Shown here one piece after another: positions 11,009 through 21,452 of a DNA stretch of 64,000 nucleotides. The notes under the pieces are model-generated. The model saw only the letters and a program-made list of their open reading frames with translations, ran no database searches and was not told where the DNA came from. Positions within the stretch are counted from its first letter, which is position 1. The number at the start of each line of letters is the position of its first letter. The DNA comes from Rhodococcus antarcticus (GTDB lineage Bacteria > Actinomycetota > Actinomycetes > Mycobacteriales > Mycobacteriaceae). A program made the position numbers and the translations under genes. Where the stretch lies: positions 3,348,001-3,412,000 of the forward strand of contig NZ_CP110615.1 in the NCBI RefSeq assembly GCF_026153295.1. The letters are read 5' to 3'.

Positions 11009-11719
11009 CTAGCCGTAGGTGTCGCGGGGCCCACGACCGCGCACCGTGCGCTCGCCGTGCTTCCAGCTGGGCGCCGCGGGGCCGCGCACGGTCAGCTTCG
11101 TGACGACGCCGTGGCCCACCCCGGCCGCGATCTTGGCGAGGATCTGGCGCTGCAGGGTGCGCAGCTGGCTCGCCCAGGCCGTGGACTCCGCCCGCACCAC
11201 CAGCTCGCCGCCCACCAGCGACTCGGGCTGGGCGTGGTCGGCGATGTCCGCACCCACCAGGCTGTTCCACCGGCCCAGCACGGCCCCGGCCGCGATCTCC
11301 TCCGACCAGCCCCGGCTGCGCACGAGACCGGCGGCCAGGCTCGCAAAGGTCTGCGGGTCCCGGTCGTCGGCGCCGGGGCCGGACCACCGCCGCCGGCTGC
11401 TGCGCGGGGTGCGCGGGGCACCCCGCCGCGGGGACGCGCCACCGCGACCGACCGCCACGCCCCGCTCCTTCGCCGCGGCCCGCGCCTGCTCCAGGGCCCG
11501 CCGCGCCAGGTCCACCCCGCGGGGGGCCTCGGCGTCGTCCGGGCTCCGGCGCCCGTCCCCACCATCCACAGGGTTGTGCACATCCTGTGGATCAGCGGTG
11601 GGGACAGCGGGGACCGGTGCGTCACGAGGTGGTTGCGGCCCGGCTCCGTCCGCGGGATCGGACCGGCCGTCGTCAGCGGGTCGGCTCTGGTCAGCGGGCC
11701 GGCCATCGTCAGCGAACAC
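11009..11719 (-). CDS. dciA: DciA-like DUF721 protein
   Basis: Up to 236 residues. The conserved part begins around [20 protein letters not shown] and runs through RRRWSGPG, the DUF721 core ([28 protein letters not shown]) and the invariant tail GRGPRDTYG shared with Rv0004. DciA proteins are the common bacterial helicase-loading partners of DnaB in lineages lacking DnaC. The GTG at 11719 overlaps the recF stop by 11 bases; an internal in-frame GTG near the conserved block could be the true start, since the first ~65 residues are low-complexity. It sits between recF and gyrB as in mycobacteria. Confidence 0.85.
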   Translation of the reverse strand: MFADDGRPADQSRPADDGRSDPADGAGPQPPRDAPVPAVPTADPQDVHNPVDGGDGRRSPDDAEAPRGVDLARRALEQARAAAKERGVAVGRGGASPRRGAPRTPRSSRRRWSGPGADDRDPQTFASLAAGLVRSRGWSEEIAAGAVLGRWNSLVGADIADHAQPESLVGGELVVRAESTAWASQLRTLQRQILAKIAAGVGHGVVTKLTVRGPAAPSWKHGERTVRGRGPRDTYG

Positions 11720-12896
11720 GGTGCACCTGCGACGTGCGGCCCTGCTCGGTGTCCACCGCCACCACCTCGAACCGGGCGCCGTCGAGCTCTGCGGGCACGT
11801 CCTCGGCCACGGCCGCGGTGATGAGCACCTGCTCCGCGGTGGCCGCCACCGTGGCCAGCGCGCTGCGCCGGCGCAGGTCGAGCTCGGCGAAGACGTCGTC
11901 GAGCACCAGCACGGGGTCGCTGCCCTCCGCGCGGAGCAGGGCGAAGCTGCCCAGGCGCAGGGCCAGCGCGTAGCTCCACGACTCGCCGTGGCTGGCGTAG
12001 CCCTTCGCCGGGTGGTCGCCGAGGGTGAGCTCCACGTCGTCGCGGTGGGGCCCCACCAGGCACACGCCGCGGTCGACCTCCTGGGTGCGCACCCGGGCGA
12101 GCTCGCTGAGCAGGCACGCCTCCAGCAGCTCGGGGTCGGCCCGCTCCGCGCCGGGCCGTCCGTACCCCTCGGGCAGCACCTCACCCAGGCTGCTGCGGTA
12201 GCGCAGCGCGGCGGGGCGGGACTCCGGGGCCAGCGCCGCGTAGGACCCGGTGACGTGCGGCGCGAGCTCGGCGAGCAGGTCGAGCCGGGCGGCCAGCAGC
12301 AGGGAGCCGTGCTCGGCGAGGTGGGTGTCCCACACGTCCAGCGTCGCCGTGGCGGAACCGTCCCGCGCGCCTCCCCGGCGCAGCGCCGCACCGGCGGACT
12401 TGAGCAGGGCCGAGCGCTGGCGCAGCACCTTCTCGTAGTCGGCCCGCACCCCGGCCAGCCGGGGACGTCGTGTCACGAGCAGGTCGTCGAGGAAGCGGCG
12501 GCGCTCGCCGGGGTCGCCGCGCACCAGGGCGAGGTCCTCGGGGGCGAAGAGCACCGTGCGCAGGATCCCGAGCACCTCCCGCGGCCGGCCGACCGGCGAG
12601 CGGTTGATCCGGGCCTTGTTGGCCCTGCCGGGGGTGATGGCCACCTCGACCAGCAGCTCGCGGCCGTCGTTGACCACCGCGGCGCGGGCCACGGCGCGCT
12701 CCGCCCCGCTGCGCACCAGGGGCGCGTCGGTGGAGACCCGGTGCGAGGAGAGGGTGGCCAGGTAGCCGACGGCCTCCACCAGGTTCGTCTTGCCCTGCCC
12801 GTTGCGACCGAGCAGCACGCTGACCCCGGGCGCCAGCGCGAGCTCCGCGCTCGGCCACGACCGGAAGTCGGTGACCCCCAGGTGTCGGACGTGCAC
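11709..12896 (-). CDS. recF: DNA replication/repair protein RecF
   Basis: 395 residues with an SMC-like ATPase layout: N-terminal [12 protein letters not shown], Walker [10 protein letters not shown] (~residues 30-38), signature region [18 protein letters not shown] and Walker [14 protein letters not shown]. RecF loads RecA at gaps with RecO and RecR. The GTG at 12896 starts VHVRHLGV, leaving only 5 bases after the gnd stop, so the two genes are clearly co-transcribed. A longer frame overlaps gnd and is not supported. The 3' end overlaps the dciA start. Confidence 0.97.
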   Translation of the reverse strand: MHVRHLGVTDFRSWPSAELALAPGVSVLLGRNGQGKTNLVEAVGYLATLSSHRVSTDAPLVRSGAERAVARAAVVNDGRELLVEVAITPGRANKARINRSPVGRPREVLGILRTVLFAPEDLALVRGDPGERRRFLDDLLVTRRPRLAGVRADYEKVLRQRSALLKSAGAALRRGGARDGSATATLDVWDTHLAEHGSLLLAARLDLLAELAPHVTGSYAALAPESRPAALRYRSSLGEVLPEGYGRPGAERADPELLEACLLSELARVRTQEVDRGVCLVGPHRDDVELTLGDHPAKGYASHGESWSYALALRLGSFALLRAEGSDPVLVLDDVFAELDLRRRSALATVAATAEQVLITAAVAEDVPAELDGARFEVVAVDTEQGRTSQVHRVR

Positions 12897-12901
12897 GAGG
12901 G

Positions 12902-13813
<912 letters not shown>

Positions 13814-13875
13814 GGTTCTGGATCCTTCCAGAAGATCGGCGGTGGGCAGGACGCGAGGTGGGCGCGGGGGTCCGC

Positions 13876-15069
13876 TCAGCCCGGCAGGCGGACCGGCATG
13901 AGCAGGTAGGTGTACTCGCTCACCGGCGCCGGGAAGGGTCCGTCGCCCTCCAGGGGCACTGACTCGGCCGGCGCCGGACGCAGCACCGCGGGCCGGCTCG
14001 GGGTGGTGAACCCCATGAGCACGCGCTCGCTGTGCAGCACCGCCAGACCGTCGAGCAGGTAGCCGGGGTTGAACGCGATGGTGAGCGGCTCCCCGGTGAA
14101 GTCGGCCGGGAGCTCCTCCTCGGCCTTGCCCTCGTCGTCGCCCCCCGCGGAGAGCTTCAGCCCGTCGGCGGAGAACTCCAGGCGCACCTGCGCGCCGCGC
14201 TCGGACATCAGGGCCACCCGCTTGATCGACTCCACGAGCGGGGCCACGTCCACCTCCGCCACGGACGCGTGCTCGGCCGGGAGCAGCTGGCGGAACTTCG
14301 GGAACTCGGCGTCCAGCAGGCGGGTGGTGGTGCGGCGGCCGGCCCCGGCCAGGCCCATCAGACCGTCGCCGGCCCCCGGCGTGAGAGAACCCAGCGCCAG
14401 CTGCACGTCACCGGCGCCGCTGAGGGTCTTGGCCGACTCGCTGAGGGTGCGGGCCGGCACGAGCACGGCGGTCGACACGGCGGCACCGGTGGTCTCGTCC
14501 GGGTTCCAGGTGAACTCCCGGACGGCGAGGCGGAAGCGGTCGGTGGCGGCCAGCACCACGGTGGAGCCCTCGATCTCCACCCGGACCCCGGTGAGCATCG
14601 GCAGCGTGTCGTCGCGACCGGCGGCCACGGCGACCTGGGCCACGGCCTCGGCGAACGCGTCACCCGGCAGCGACCCGGTGCTCGACGGCATCGCGGGCAG
14701 CTGCGGGTAGTCCTCGACCGGCATGGTCGGCAGCGAGAAGCGGGCACTGCCGCAGACGATCTGGACCCGGGTGCCGTCCACCGTCACGTCGACCGGCTTG
14801 TTGGGCAGCGAGCGCGTGATGTCGGCGAGCAGCCGGCCCGAGACGAGCACGCGACCGGCCTCGGCGACCTCGGCCGCGACACCGACCTGGGCCGAGACCT
14901 CGTAGTCGAAACCGGACACCGTGAGGCCGTCGCCGGCATCGCCGCTGCCGGGAGCTCCCGTGGCGAGCAGGACACCACCGAGGACCGGGACCGGCGGGCG
15001 CGAGGGCAGGCTCCTGGCGACCCAGGCCACGGCCTCGGCGAGCTCCTCGCGAGCGACCCGGAACTTCAT
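13876..15069 (-). CDS. dnaN: DNA polymerase III subunit beta (sliding clamp)
   Basis: 397 residues, the usual length. Three clamp domains are recognisable: start [31 protein letters not shown], then a middle [15 protein letters not shown] block ([12 protein letters not shown]) and the terminal [10 protein letters not shown] that contributes the peptide-binding pocket. The clamp encircles DNA and tethers Pol III and many repair proteins. It lies downstream of dnaA across the probable origin, as in nearly all actinobacteria. Confidence 0.99.
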   Translation of the reverse strand: MKFRVAREELAEAVAWVARSLPSRPPVPVLGGVLLATGAPGSGDAGDGLTVSGFDYEVSAQVGVAAEVAEAGRVLVSGRLLADITRSLPNKPVDVTVDGTRVQIVCGSARFSLPTMPVEDYPQLPAMPSSTGSLPGDAFAEAVAQVAVAAGRDDTLPMLTGVRVEIEGSTVVLAATDRFRLAVREFTWNPDETTGAAVSTAVLVPARTLSESAKTLSGAGDVQLALGSLTPGAGDGLMGLAGAGRRTTTRLLDAEFPKFRQLLPAEHASVAEVDVAPLVESIKRVALMSERGAQVRLEFSADGLKLSAGGDDEGKAEEELPADFTGEPLTIAFNPGYLLDGLAVLHSERVLMGFTTPSRPAVLRPAPAESVPLEGDGPFPAPVSEYTYLLMPVRLPG

Positions 15070-15707
15070 CGGCGGAACTCCATGCTCGGGCGCGTCCTCT
15101 CGGGTGCTGCGTGGGGGCGGGCCGTGGAACGGGGCCCGGACGCACCACCGTAGAGGCTGGACGGCGCCCGGGGAACCTCACCCGGGGGCAGGTCGGACGG
15201 TGCGTGCCCGCTCGTCCACACACCGGTTCTTCAAGTACTTCTCTCCAGGAAGAGAACAACAGAAGTAGTAACGCCTGTGGACCCTGGGGACGGTGGTCCT
15301 GCCGTGCTGGTGGACAGGCGTGGCGGGATGTGGACGGCCTGGGGACCGCACCAGGACGGCGGTCCCCAGGCGGGGGCACCGACCGTGGGTGCCGACGGTC
15401 GTCCCCAACCAGACCCAGGTTGTCCCCAGCCTTGTGCACAGGTGTGGGTGAACCACGCATCGAGGGTTTCCGGGACGGTGCCGAGGCTCCGACGGCAGCA
15501 CTGCCGACCCCCGGCGCGGGTGTCCAGGCCTCCGGGGCAGCCCGCGTGCGGCCAGCACGTCCCCGGCGCACCCGGCGCACCCGGCGCACCACCGCGTGCG
15601 CCGGCCGCGCTCCGACCCCGGCACCTCCGGGAGGTGCCTGTGCCCCCCGCAGGCGCCGCGGTGCGGGTGGCGCCGCGGTGCGGGTGGTGGAGCGCCGACC
15701 TGGACGG
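15070..15707. other. oriC: probable chromosomal origin oriC (dnaA-dnaN intergenic region)
   Basis: A 638-bp non-coding region between dnaA and dnaN, the standard origin position in actinobacteria. DnaA-box-like 9-mers on the plus strand are TCGTCCACA (15212), TTGTCCCCA (15420) and TTGTGCACA (15432). TGTGGAC cores of opposite orientation occur near 15286 and 15330. The stretch 15225-15275 is markedly A/T-richer than its surroundings and is the likely unwinding site. Near the dnaA end are three copies of CCCGGCGCA (15562-15588), a GC-rich inverted repeat (15621-15637) and a tandem 17-bp direct repeat (15653-15686). Exact box usage cannot be told from sequence alone. Confidence 0.85.
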
Positions 15708-17222
15708 TCAGCGGCGGGAGCGCTGCTTGATGCGCGCGGTGAGCTCCTGCACCTGGTCGTAGGTGGTGCGCCGCTCGGCCATCTCCTTGCGGATCTTCTT
15801 GTCGGCGTGCATCACCGTGGTGTGGTCGCGGCCGCCGAAGGTCTGCCCGATGCGCGGCAGGGACAGGTCGGTCAGCTCCCGGCAGAGGTACATCGCGATC
15901 TGGCGGGCGTTCGCCACGGCACGGGTCTTGCCCGGGCCGCACAGCTCGTCGAGGGAGTTGCCGAAGTACTCGGCGGTGACGGCCATGATCGTCGCGGCGT
16001 TGATCTCGAGGCTGGAGGCGTCGGGGATGAGGTCGCGCAGCACGATCTCGGCGAGCGCCTGGTCGACCGGCTGCTGGTTGAGCGAGGCGAACGCGGTCAC
16101 GCGGATGAGGGCGCCCTCGAGCTCGCGGATGTTGCGCTCGATGCGGCTGGCGATGAACTCGAGCACGTCGGCGGGCACCGCGAGCCGGTCCATCTGCGCC
16201 TTCTTGCGCAGGATCGCGATGCGCGTCTCCAGCTCGGGCGGCTGCACGTCGGTGATCAGGCCCCACTCGAACCGGGTGCGCAACCGGTCCTCCAGGGTCG
16301 CGAGCTGCTTGGGCGGGCGGTCGGAGGACACCACGATCTGCTTGTTGGCGTTGTGGAGGGTGTTGAAGGTGTGGAAGAACTCCTCCTGGGTGCCCTCCTT
16401 GCCCTCCAGGAACTGGATGTCGTCCACGAGCAGCACGTCGATGTCGCGGTAGCGGCGCTGGAAGGCCACCTTGCGGTCGTCGCGCAGGCTGTTGATGAAG
16501 TCGTTGGTGAACTCCTCGGTGGACACGTACCGCACGCGCATCCCGGGGAACAGCCGCTGGGCGTAGTGGCCGGCGGCGTGCAGCAGGTGCGTCTTGCCGA
16601 GCCCCGACTCCCCCCAGATGAACAGGGGGTTGTAGGCCCTGGCGGGTGCCTCGGCCACCGCGACGGCCGCCGCGTGGGCGAACCGGTTGGAGGCACCGAT
16701 GACGAAGGTGTCGAAGGTGTACTTGGCGTTGAGCCGGGTCTGGGACGGAGTCGGCGTGGGCGCCCGGCTGGTCGAGTAGCTCGGCCAGATCTCGTGCACG
16801 GTGGCGAGCGCGTCACGCTCCTCGTCCACCTCGTCGGCGTCGTCCTCCACCGCGTCGGCGGGCGCGGCGTCCTGGACCACCGTCTCGCCGTGCGACGCGG
16901 GACGGACGGCCCCGTCAGCGGGTGCGGCGTCCACGATCTTGGAGGCCTCGTCGACCTTGACGGCGAGGGAGACCTCGAACCCCAGGTGGCGGCTGAGGGC
17001 AGCGGTGATCGGCTCGCGGAGCCCGCGCTCGATCGCCTCCTTGGCGAAGGCGGTGGGCGCGGCCAGCAGCGCGAAGCCGTCGACGAGAGCCACCGGGCGG
17101 GTCAGGCGCAACCAGGCCCGCTGCTGGCCGGAGAGCACGGGCGCCCCGGGTGCGGCCGGGCTGCTCAGCTCACCCACGACGTCGTCCCAGACGGCGTGGA
17201 GCTCTCGTGGTTCGTCGACCAC
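15708..17222 (-). CDS. dnaA: chromosomal replication initiator protein DnaA
   Basis: 504 residues. Domain I is residues 1-80; an acidic Ala/Asp-rich linker (domain II) reaches ~165. The AAA+ domain III has Walker [10 protein letters not shown], Walker B LVDDIQF and the arginine-finger region. Domain IV has the DNA-binding signature [12 protein letters not shown]. DnaA-ATP opens oriC and recruits the helicase. The start is a GTG at 17222 with GGAGGAG eight bases upstream. Adjacent on one side is the origin; on the other a 527-bp gap separates it from divergent rpmH and contains a perfect DnaA box (17310), suggesting autoregulation. Confidence 0.99.
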   Translation of the reverse strand: MVDEPRELHAVWDDVVGELSSPAAPGAPVLSGQQRAWLRLTRPVALVDGFALLAAPTAFAKEAIERGLREPITAALSRHLGFEVSLAVKVDEASKIVDAAPADGAVRPASHGETVVQDAAPADAVEDDADEVDEERDALATVHEIWPSYSTSRAPTPTPSQTRLNAKYTFDTFVIGASNRFAHAAAVAVAEAPARAYNPLFIWGESGLGKTHLLHAAGHYAQRLFPGMRVRYVSTEEFTNDFINSLRDDRKVAFQRRYRDIDVLLVDDIQFLEGKEGTQEEFFHTFNTLHNANKQIVVSSDRPPKQLATLEDRLRTRFEWGLITDVQPPELETRIAILRKKAQMDRLAVPADVLEFIASRIERNIRELEGALIRVTAFASLNQQPVDQALAEIVLRDLIPDASSLEINAATIMAVTAEYFGNSLDELCGPGKTRAVANARQIAMYLCRELTDLSLPRIGQTFGGRDHTTVMHADKKIRKEMAERRTTYDQVQELTARIKQRSRR

Positions 17223-17309
17223 CTGGTGATCTCCTCCCGGGCAGGTCCCGGACGTGGTCGCGGGCGCGGTCCGTGGACGGCTCCCGGAGGTCGGATCGCG
17301 TCCACAGGG

Positions 17310-17318
17310 TTGTCCACA
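17310..17318 (+). promoter_or_regulatory. DnaA box upstream of dnaA
   Basis: TTGTCCACA, the consensus actinobacterial DnaA box, 88 bp upstream of the dnaA GTG. A partial box (CGTCCACA) lies just before it and a TGTGCAGA just after. Placement in the dnaA leader fits DnaA feedback on its own transcription (inference). Confidence 0.7.
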
Positions 17319-17454
17319 GCTGTGCAGAACCTACGGCCACGGGACCCGGAGCACCGTGGTGGTGCCGGGCTGGGTGCGCGTGAGGCTGACCTGCTCCTGG
17401 CCTCCCCTGCCGGAGCTCGCGGATCGCGATCGATCCTGTGCGGTGGTGCGTCGT

Positions 17455-17480
17455 GGTGCACCGGCAGCGGCCGGTGCACC
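17455..17480 (-). promoter_or_regulatory. perfect 10-bp hairpin in the dnaA leader
   Basis: GGTGCACCGG and CCGGTGCACC are separated by six bases. On the minus strand this would fold in the 5' untranslated part of the dnaA mRNA if transcription starts near 17495. Function is unknown; a leader structure or dyad binding site are both possible. Confidence 0.5.
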
Positions 17481-17501
17481 CGGGGTGGATCTTCCGCGGG
17501 G

Positions 17502-17531
17502 ACGCTAACAACACCGGGCCTCGGTCCACAA
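17502..17531 (-). promoter_or_regulatory. candidate dnaA promoter
   Basis: On the minus strand, TTGTGG (-35, 17531-17526) and TAGCGT (-10, 17507-17502) are 18 bp apart, about 280 bp upstream of the dnaA start. The match to the housekeeping sigma consensus is moderate and there may be other promoters in the same gap. Confidence 0.35.
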
Positions 17532-17601
17532 GGTGCCAGCACGGAGCGGGGCCAGGGGCAAGCACCGCCCCGGCTCGGCGTGTCGCCGCCGGTCCGGTGG
17601 T

Positions 17602-17630
17602 TTGACCGCCCCTGGGGCGCTGCGTACCCT
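17602..17630 (+). promoter_or_regulatory. candidate promoter of rpmH-rnpA-yidDC
   Basis: TTGACC (17602-17607) and TACCCT (17625-17630) are separated by 17 bp, a good housekeeping promoter by actinobacterial standards. It lies ~120 bp upstream of rpmH, in the correct orientation for the ribosomal protein and membrane insertase operon. Confidence 0.6.
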
Positions 17631-17749
17631 CGGAAGGTCACTGGCAGCGCCCGTGGCGGTGCCGTGCTGTCCCGGTCCTCGTCGAGGCCCGCGCGGGTGG
17701 CACGCACAGCACAGACCGTCGATCCACCGATGTACAGGGAGTTCTCACC

Positions 17750-17893
17750 GTGGCCAAGGGCAAGCGGACGTTCCAGCCGAACAACCGGCGTCGTGCACGC
17801 GTGCACGGCTTCCGCCTGCGCATGCGGACCCGTGCCGGTCGCGCGATCGTGTCGGCGCGCCGCCGCAAGGGTCGCGACGAGCTGACCGCCTGA
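17750..17893 (+). CDS. rpmH: 50S ribosomal protein L34
   Basis: A 47-residue, highly basic protein starting (GTG) [20 protein letters not shown] and ending [11 protein letters not shown], an almost textbook actinobacterial L34. The TFQPN motif and the GFRLRMRT block are diagnostic. It is a component of the large ribosomal subunit. It is followed after 10 bases by rnpA, the universal pairing. The start lacks a strong Shine-Dalgarno (AGGGAG occurs ~12 bases upstream). Confidence 0.98.
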   Translation: MAKGKRTFQPNNRRRARVHGFRLRMRTRAGRAIVSARRRKGRDELTA

Positions 17894-17903
17894 TCTTCCC
17901 GCC

Positions 17904-18329
17904 GTGCTGCCGGCCGACCAGCGCCTGACGCGACCGGCGGAGTTCTCTGCGACGGTCCGACACGGGCGTCGGGCCGGGCGACCACGCGTCGTCGTCCACG
18001 TCCTGCCGCCCGGCCCAACGTCCTCGGCAGCCCGGTCCCACCTCGACCAGCGCCCGGAGCCGGTGACCCCGGCCCCGGGCATCGTCGTGCACCCACGGTC
18101 GGCGAGGGTGGGGCTGGTGGTGAGCAAGGCCGTCGGGAACGCCGTGGTGCGTCACCGGGTCTCCCGGCGGCTGCGGCACGTGGTGGGCCCGCTGGTGCCG
18201 AGGCTGGCCACGGGAACCGCCGTGGTGCTGCGAGCCCTTCCGGCGGCCGCCACGGCCACGTCGGCCGAGCTCGCGGCGGACGTGGGCTCGGCGCTTCGCC
18301 GCCTGGGTGTGCTGGACGACCAGCCGTGA
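17904..18329 (+). CDS. rnpA: ribonuclease P protein component
   Basis: 141 residues. N-terminal LPADQRLTRPAEFSATVRHG and the central RVGLVVSKAVGNAVVRHRVSRR, with the RNR-like basic helix (NAVVRHRVSRRLRH), identify the RNase P protein that supports RNA-catalysed 5' maturation of tRNAs. A ~20-residue insertion rich in Pro/Ser (residues ~38-60) separates the two conserved parts; insertions here are seen in actinobacteria. GTG start. Its stop overlaps the yidD start (GTGA). Confidence 0.93.
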   Translation: MLPADQRLTRPAEFSATVRHGRRAGRPRVVVHVLPPGPTSSAARSHLDQRPEPVTPAPGIVVHPRSARVGLVVSKAVGNAVVRHRVSRRLRHVVGPLVPRLATGTAVVLRALPAAATATSAELAADVGSALRRLGVLDDQP

Positions 18330-18598
18330 CCGCGACCGGCGCCGCGGCCCGGCTGTGGCACCTGCCCGCCGATCTGCTCGTGCGGCTGGTGCGGCTCTAC
18401 CAGGTGTGGATCTCCCCCATGACCCCCCCGAGCTGCCGCTACAGCCCGGTCTGCAGCCAGTACGCGGTGGAGGCCCTGCGCGAGCGCGGTGCCGTGATCG
18501 GGGTCACCCTGACCCTCTGGCGCCTGCTTCGGTGCAACCCCTGGCAGTCTGGAGGGTGGGACCCCGTGCCCCACGGCAAGGACAAGAGGAGCGAGTAG
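18326..18598 (+). CDS. yidD: membrane protein insertion efficiency factor YidD
   Basis: 90 residues with the hallmark of the family: [20 protein letters not shown], containing two conserved Cys, then [10 protein letters not shown] and the C-terminal [14 protein letters not shown]. YidD is a small membrane-associated protein that improves YidC-dependent insertion. It starts with GTG overlapping the rnpA stop by 4 bases and ends 4 bases before yidC, so the three genes form one tightly coupled unit. Confidence 0.95.
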   Translation: MTATGAAARLWHLPADLLVRLVRLYQVWISPMTPPSCRYSPVCSQYAVEALRERGAVIGVTLTLWRLLRCNPWQSGGWDPVPHGKDKRSE

Positions 18599-18602
18599 GA
18601 CA

Positions 18603-19754
18603 GTGCTGAACTTCATCTACTACCCGGTGTCGGCCATCTTGTGGTTCTGGCACAAGGTGTTCGGCTACGTGCTGGGTCCCTCCAGCGGGGTGGCCTGGGC
18701 CCTCTCGGTGATCTTCCTCGTGTTCACCCTCCGTGCGGTCCTGTTCAAGCCGGCCGCGAACCAGCTGAAGACGCAGCGCCAGATGCAGGAGTTCCAGCCG
18801 CAGATCAAGGCGCTGCAGAAGAAGTACGCCAAGGACCGCCAGAAGCTGGCCGTGGAGATGCAGAAGCTGCAGAAGGAGAACGGGTTCAACCCGCTCTCCA
18901 GCTGCTTGCCGATCCTGCTGCAGGCGCCGGTGTTCATCGGGCTGTTCCACGTGCTGCGCTCGTTCAACCGGACCACCGGTGGCTTCGGCCGTTCCGCCAT
19001 GTCCGTGACGGACAACGCGAACACGGCCAACTACGTCTTCAGCGTCAGCGACGTGCAGTCCTTCCTCGACGCCAAGCTGTTCGGGGCCCCGCTGGCGGCC
19101 CAGATCAGCTCGACGCCCGAGCAGCTCCTGGTCTACGTGACGAAGGTCGGCGAGACCGTCACCCGGGTGGACATCGCCCTGGTGGCGGTGCCGCTGATGA
19201 TCATCGCCGGCATCGCGACGCACTTCACCGCGCGCGCCTCGGTCGCCCGACAGGCGGCCAACGCCGCGACGGCCGCGGCCGCCACCCCGCAGACCGCGAT
19301 GATGAACAAGCTCATCCTCTGGGTGTTCCCGCTGTTCGTGGTCGTCGGTGGACCGTTCTTCCCGGTCGCCATCCTGCTGTACTGGCTGAGCAACAACGGG
19401 TGGACGCTCGTCCAGCAGCACTACCTGTTCGCCAACATGGCCAAGCAGGAGGAGGCAAAGCGGGCCGACGTCGTGGAGCGGCGGGCGGCCACGGCACCCA
19501 AGCCCGGTGCCAAGCCGCTCAGCACGAAGAAGAAGGCCCCACCCACTGCTGCTGATCCGGCGGTGGACCTGGTGAAGCCCGCCGACGAGGGGCCGGCGTC
19601 CACCGTCGCGGAGCCTTTCGTGGATCCAGGGGCGAACCGGCCGTCGCGGCCGTCGGCGGCCTCCCGCAAGGGTGGGACGAACCGTGCGGCCCGGGCCACC
19701 TCGAGCACCGGTGCGACGTCGTCGTCCGCCCGTCCACCGCGCAAGAAGCGCTGA
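18603..19754 (+). CDS. yidC: membrane protein insertase YidC
   Basis: 383 residues with no large periplasmic P1 domain, as in Gram-positive YidC/Oxa1. First helix near the N-terminus ([20 protein letters not shown]), then the cytoplasmic hairpin ([20 protein letters not shown]) and the core five-helix fold with [18 protein letters not shown]. The basic, Ala/Pro-rich C-terminal tail (residues ~285-383) ends PRKKR and may contact ribosomes. It inserts membrane proteins with or without SecYEG. An unusual detail is the ~35-residue loop ([18 protein letters not shown]) between helices 2 and 3. Confidence 0.96.
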   Translation: MLNFIYYPVSAILWFWHKVFGYVLGPSSGVAWALSVIFLVFTLRAVLFKPAANQLKTQRQMQEFQPQIKALQKKYAKDRQKLAVEMQKLQKENGFNPLSSCLPILLQAPVFIGLFHVLRSFNRTTGGFGRSAMSVTDNANTANYVFSVSDVQSFLDAKLFGAPLAAQISSTPEQLLVYVTKVGETVTRVDIALVAVPLMIIAGIATHFTARASVARQAANAATAAAATPQTAMMNKLILWVFPLFVVVGGPFFPVAILLYWLSNNGWTLVQQHYLFANMAKQEEAKRADVVERRAATAPKPGAKPLSTKKKAPPTAADPAVDLVKPADEGPASTVAEPFVDPGANRPSRPSAASRKGGTNRAARATSSTGATSSSARPPRKKR

Positions 19755-19787
19755 GCCGGTCTGATGCAGGAACGAGGAGTGGAGCAC

Positions 19788-20426
19788 GTGGTGGACGAAC
19801 GAGCCGTGGACGCAGCAGAGCAGGGTGAGGCGCCGCCGGTGGTCGCCGACGAGACCGAGGCACCGTCCGTGCCCGCGGTCGAGGGTGACGGAACCGAGCG
19901 CAGCACGAGCCTCTCCGGAGACGCCGGAGACGCCGGCGACGACGGGGACGACGACGAGGACGAGGACGATCCCCTCGTCGAGGAGGGCGAGATCGCCGGT
20001 GACTACCTCGAGCAGCTGCTCGACGTGCTGGACTTCGACGGTGACATCGACCTCGACGTGGAGGGCGATCGCGCGATGGTGAGCATCGACGGTGGCAGCG
20101 ACCTGCAGAAGCTGGTGGGGGGTGGCGAGGTGCTCGACGCCCTGCAAGAGCTGACCCGGCTGGCCGTTCAGCAGGTGACCGGCGAGCGCAGCCGGTTGAT
20201 GCTGGACATCGCGGGGTGGCGCGCCGCGCGACGGGAGAAGCTGACGGCGCTGGGCGTTGCCGTGGCCGCCCGTGTGCTGTCCTCGGGTGAGCGCGAGGAG
20301 CTCGACCCGATGACGCCCTTCGAGCGCAAGATCGTGCACGACGCGGTGGCGGGGATCGACGGCGTGGTCAGCGAGAGCGAGGGTGCGGAGCCGCAGCGCC
20401 GTGTGGTGGTCCTGGTCCCCAGCTGA
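19788..20426 (+). CDS. jag: Jag/KhpB-type R3H and KH domain RNA-binding protein
   Basis: About 212 residues: an acidic, disordered N-terminus (residues 1-70, with runs of Asp/Glu), a KH-like domain (DYLEQLLDVLDFDGDIDLDV ... LVGGGEVLDALQELTRLAVQ) and a C-terminal R3H domain (LTALGVAVAARVLSSG, DPMTPFERKIVHDAVAG). KhpB-type proteins bind RNA and link to cell division and wall synthesis in Gram-positives. The GTG at 19788 has GAGGAG eight bases upstream; an ATG at 19764, nine bases after yidC, is the alternative. It is the last gene of the rpmH operon and is followed by a strong hairpin. Confidence 0.93.
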   Translation: MVDERAVDAAEQGEAPPVVADETEAPSVPAVEGDGTERSTSLSGDAGDAGDDGDDDEDEDDPLVEEGEIAGDYLEQLLDVLDFDGDIDLDVEGDRAMVSIDGGSDLQKLVGGGEVLDALQELTRLAVQQVTGERSRLMLDIAGWRAARREKLTALGVAVAARVLSSGEREELDPMTPFERKIVHDAVAGIDGVVSESEGAEPQRRVVVLVPS

Positions 20427-20440
20427 CCCTGCGTCGTGAG

Positions 20441-20470
20441 ACGGCCCCCGGTGCGTGCACCGGGGGCCGT
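20441..20470 (+). terminator. terminator hairpin after jag
   Basis: A perfect 14-bp stem, ACGGCCCCCGGTGC / GCACCGGGGGCCGT, with a 2-nt centre, 14 bases after the jag stop. No T-tract follows, which is usual in high-GC actinobacteria. Confidence 0.75.
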
Positions 20471-20573
20471 CCTGCGTCGCGGGCCCCTGGCCACAGCGCA
20501 GGTCGTCCGAACGCCCGGGTGCTCGTGGCGGTGGACTCCGGTCGAATGACACGGCTGTTGTTCGTGACCAAGA

Positions 20574-20589
20574 TGTTTCACGTGAAACC
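20574..20589. promoter_or_regulatory. parS: parS site 1
   Basis: TGTTTCACGTGAAACC, one base off the canonical 16-bp ParB-binding palindrome TGTTTCACGTGAAACA. It lies in the jag-rsmG gap about 5 kb from oriC. Confidence 0.93.
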
Positions 20590-20674
20590 GCGTCGACGCC
20601 CCGACGGTGTTCACCGCTCCGATCGTGCGGGAGGATGGTCGTGACATGACGATGATGAGCAGAGTGGTTCCGGC

Positions 20675-21328
20675 GTGACTTCCGACGACGTGCGGACGAC
20701 GGTGTTCGGTGACAGACGCGAGCTCGCGGAGCGCTTCTGGGGCGTGCTGGCCACCACTGCGGTGGAGCGTGGCCTGATCGGCCCCCGCGAGGTGGACAGG
20801 CTCTGGGACCGCCACCTGCTGAACTGCGCCGTCGTGGCGGAGCTCGTGGCCGATGGTGCGAGCGTGGTGGACGTGGGTAGCGGTGCCGGGTTGCCCGGCG
20901 TGGTCCTGGCCATCGCGCGACCCGATCTCCGGGTGACCCTGGTCGAGCCGCTGCTGCGGCGGGCTACCTTCCTCAGCGAGACGGTGGCGGCGCTCGAGCT
21001 CAACGTCGCTGTCGTGCGTGGGCGGGCGGAGGATCGCCAGGTGGTGCTGGACATCGGCGGGGCCGACGTCGTGACCGCGAGGGCGGTCGCACCGCTGGCC
21101 AAGCTGATGGGGTGGTGTCTACCGCTCGCGGCCGAGGGTGGACAGGTTCTCGCCCTGAAGGGGGAGTCGGCCGGCGAGGAGCTGGAGCGTGACCGCACGT
21201 CGGTGGTCCACGCCGGGGGTGGGGAGCTGGCGGTGCTCGAGTGCGGCGTCGGTGTGCTGGAGACCCCCACGCGCGTGATCCGGGCGGTGCGGCAACCTCC
21301 GCGCAACCGGAAGGGCCGGCGCCGATGA
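20675..21328 (+). CDS. rsmG: 16S rRNA (guanine(527)-N(7))-methyltransferase RsmG
   Basis: 217 residues with the SAM-binding motif [20 protein letters not shown] (residues ~64-83), [12 protein letters not shown] and the [12 protein letters not shown] block of RsmG/GidB. It methylates G527 of 16S rRNA; loss gives low-level streptomycin resistance in several bacteria. GTG start at 20675; AGAGTGG upstream is a weak Shine-Dalgarno. It lies upstream of parA with a parS site on either side. The basic tail RNRKGRRR is typical. Confidence 0.95.
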   Translation: MTSDDVRTTVFGDRRELAERFWGVLATTAVERGLIGPREVDRLWDRHLLNCAVVAELVADGASVVDVGSGAGLPGVVLAIARPDLRVTLVEPLLRRATFLSETVAALELNVAVVRGRAEDRQVVLDIGGADVVTARAVAPLAKLMGWCLPLAAEGGQVLALKGESAGEELERDRTSVVHAGGGELAVLECGVGVLETPTRVIRAVRQPPRNRKGRRR

Positions 21329-21355
21329 CCGCCTTCCGTCCGAGCGGGACGACGA

Positions 21356-21371
21356 TGTTTCACGTGGAACA
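21356..21371. promoter_or_regulatory. parS: parS site 2
   Basis: TGTTTCACGTGGAACA, one mismatch to the canonical parS palindrome. It is in the rsmG-parA gap, about 80 bp upstream of the parA start, so bound ParB could also affect parAB transcription (inference). Confidence 0.9.
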
Positions 21372-21452
21372 TCAGGTGCGCACGGAAGCGGGTGCCCGGG
21401 CACGGTGTCCGCGGCGCGCAGTGGTGACGGACGTTCAGGAGTGGTCGTCGTG

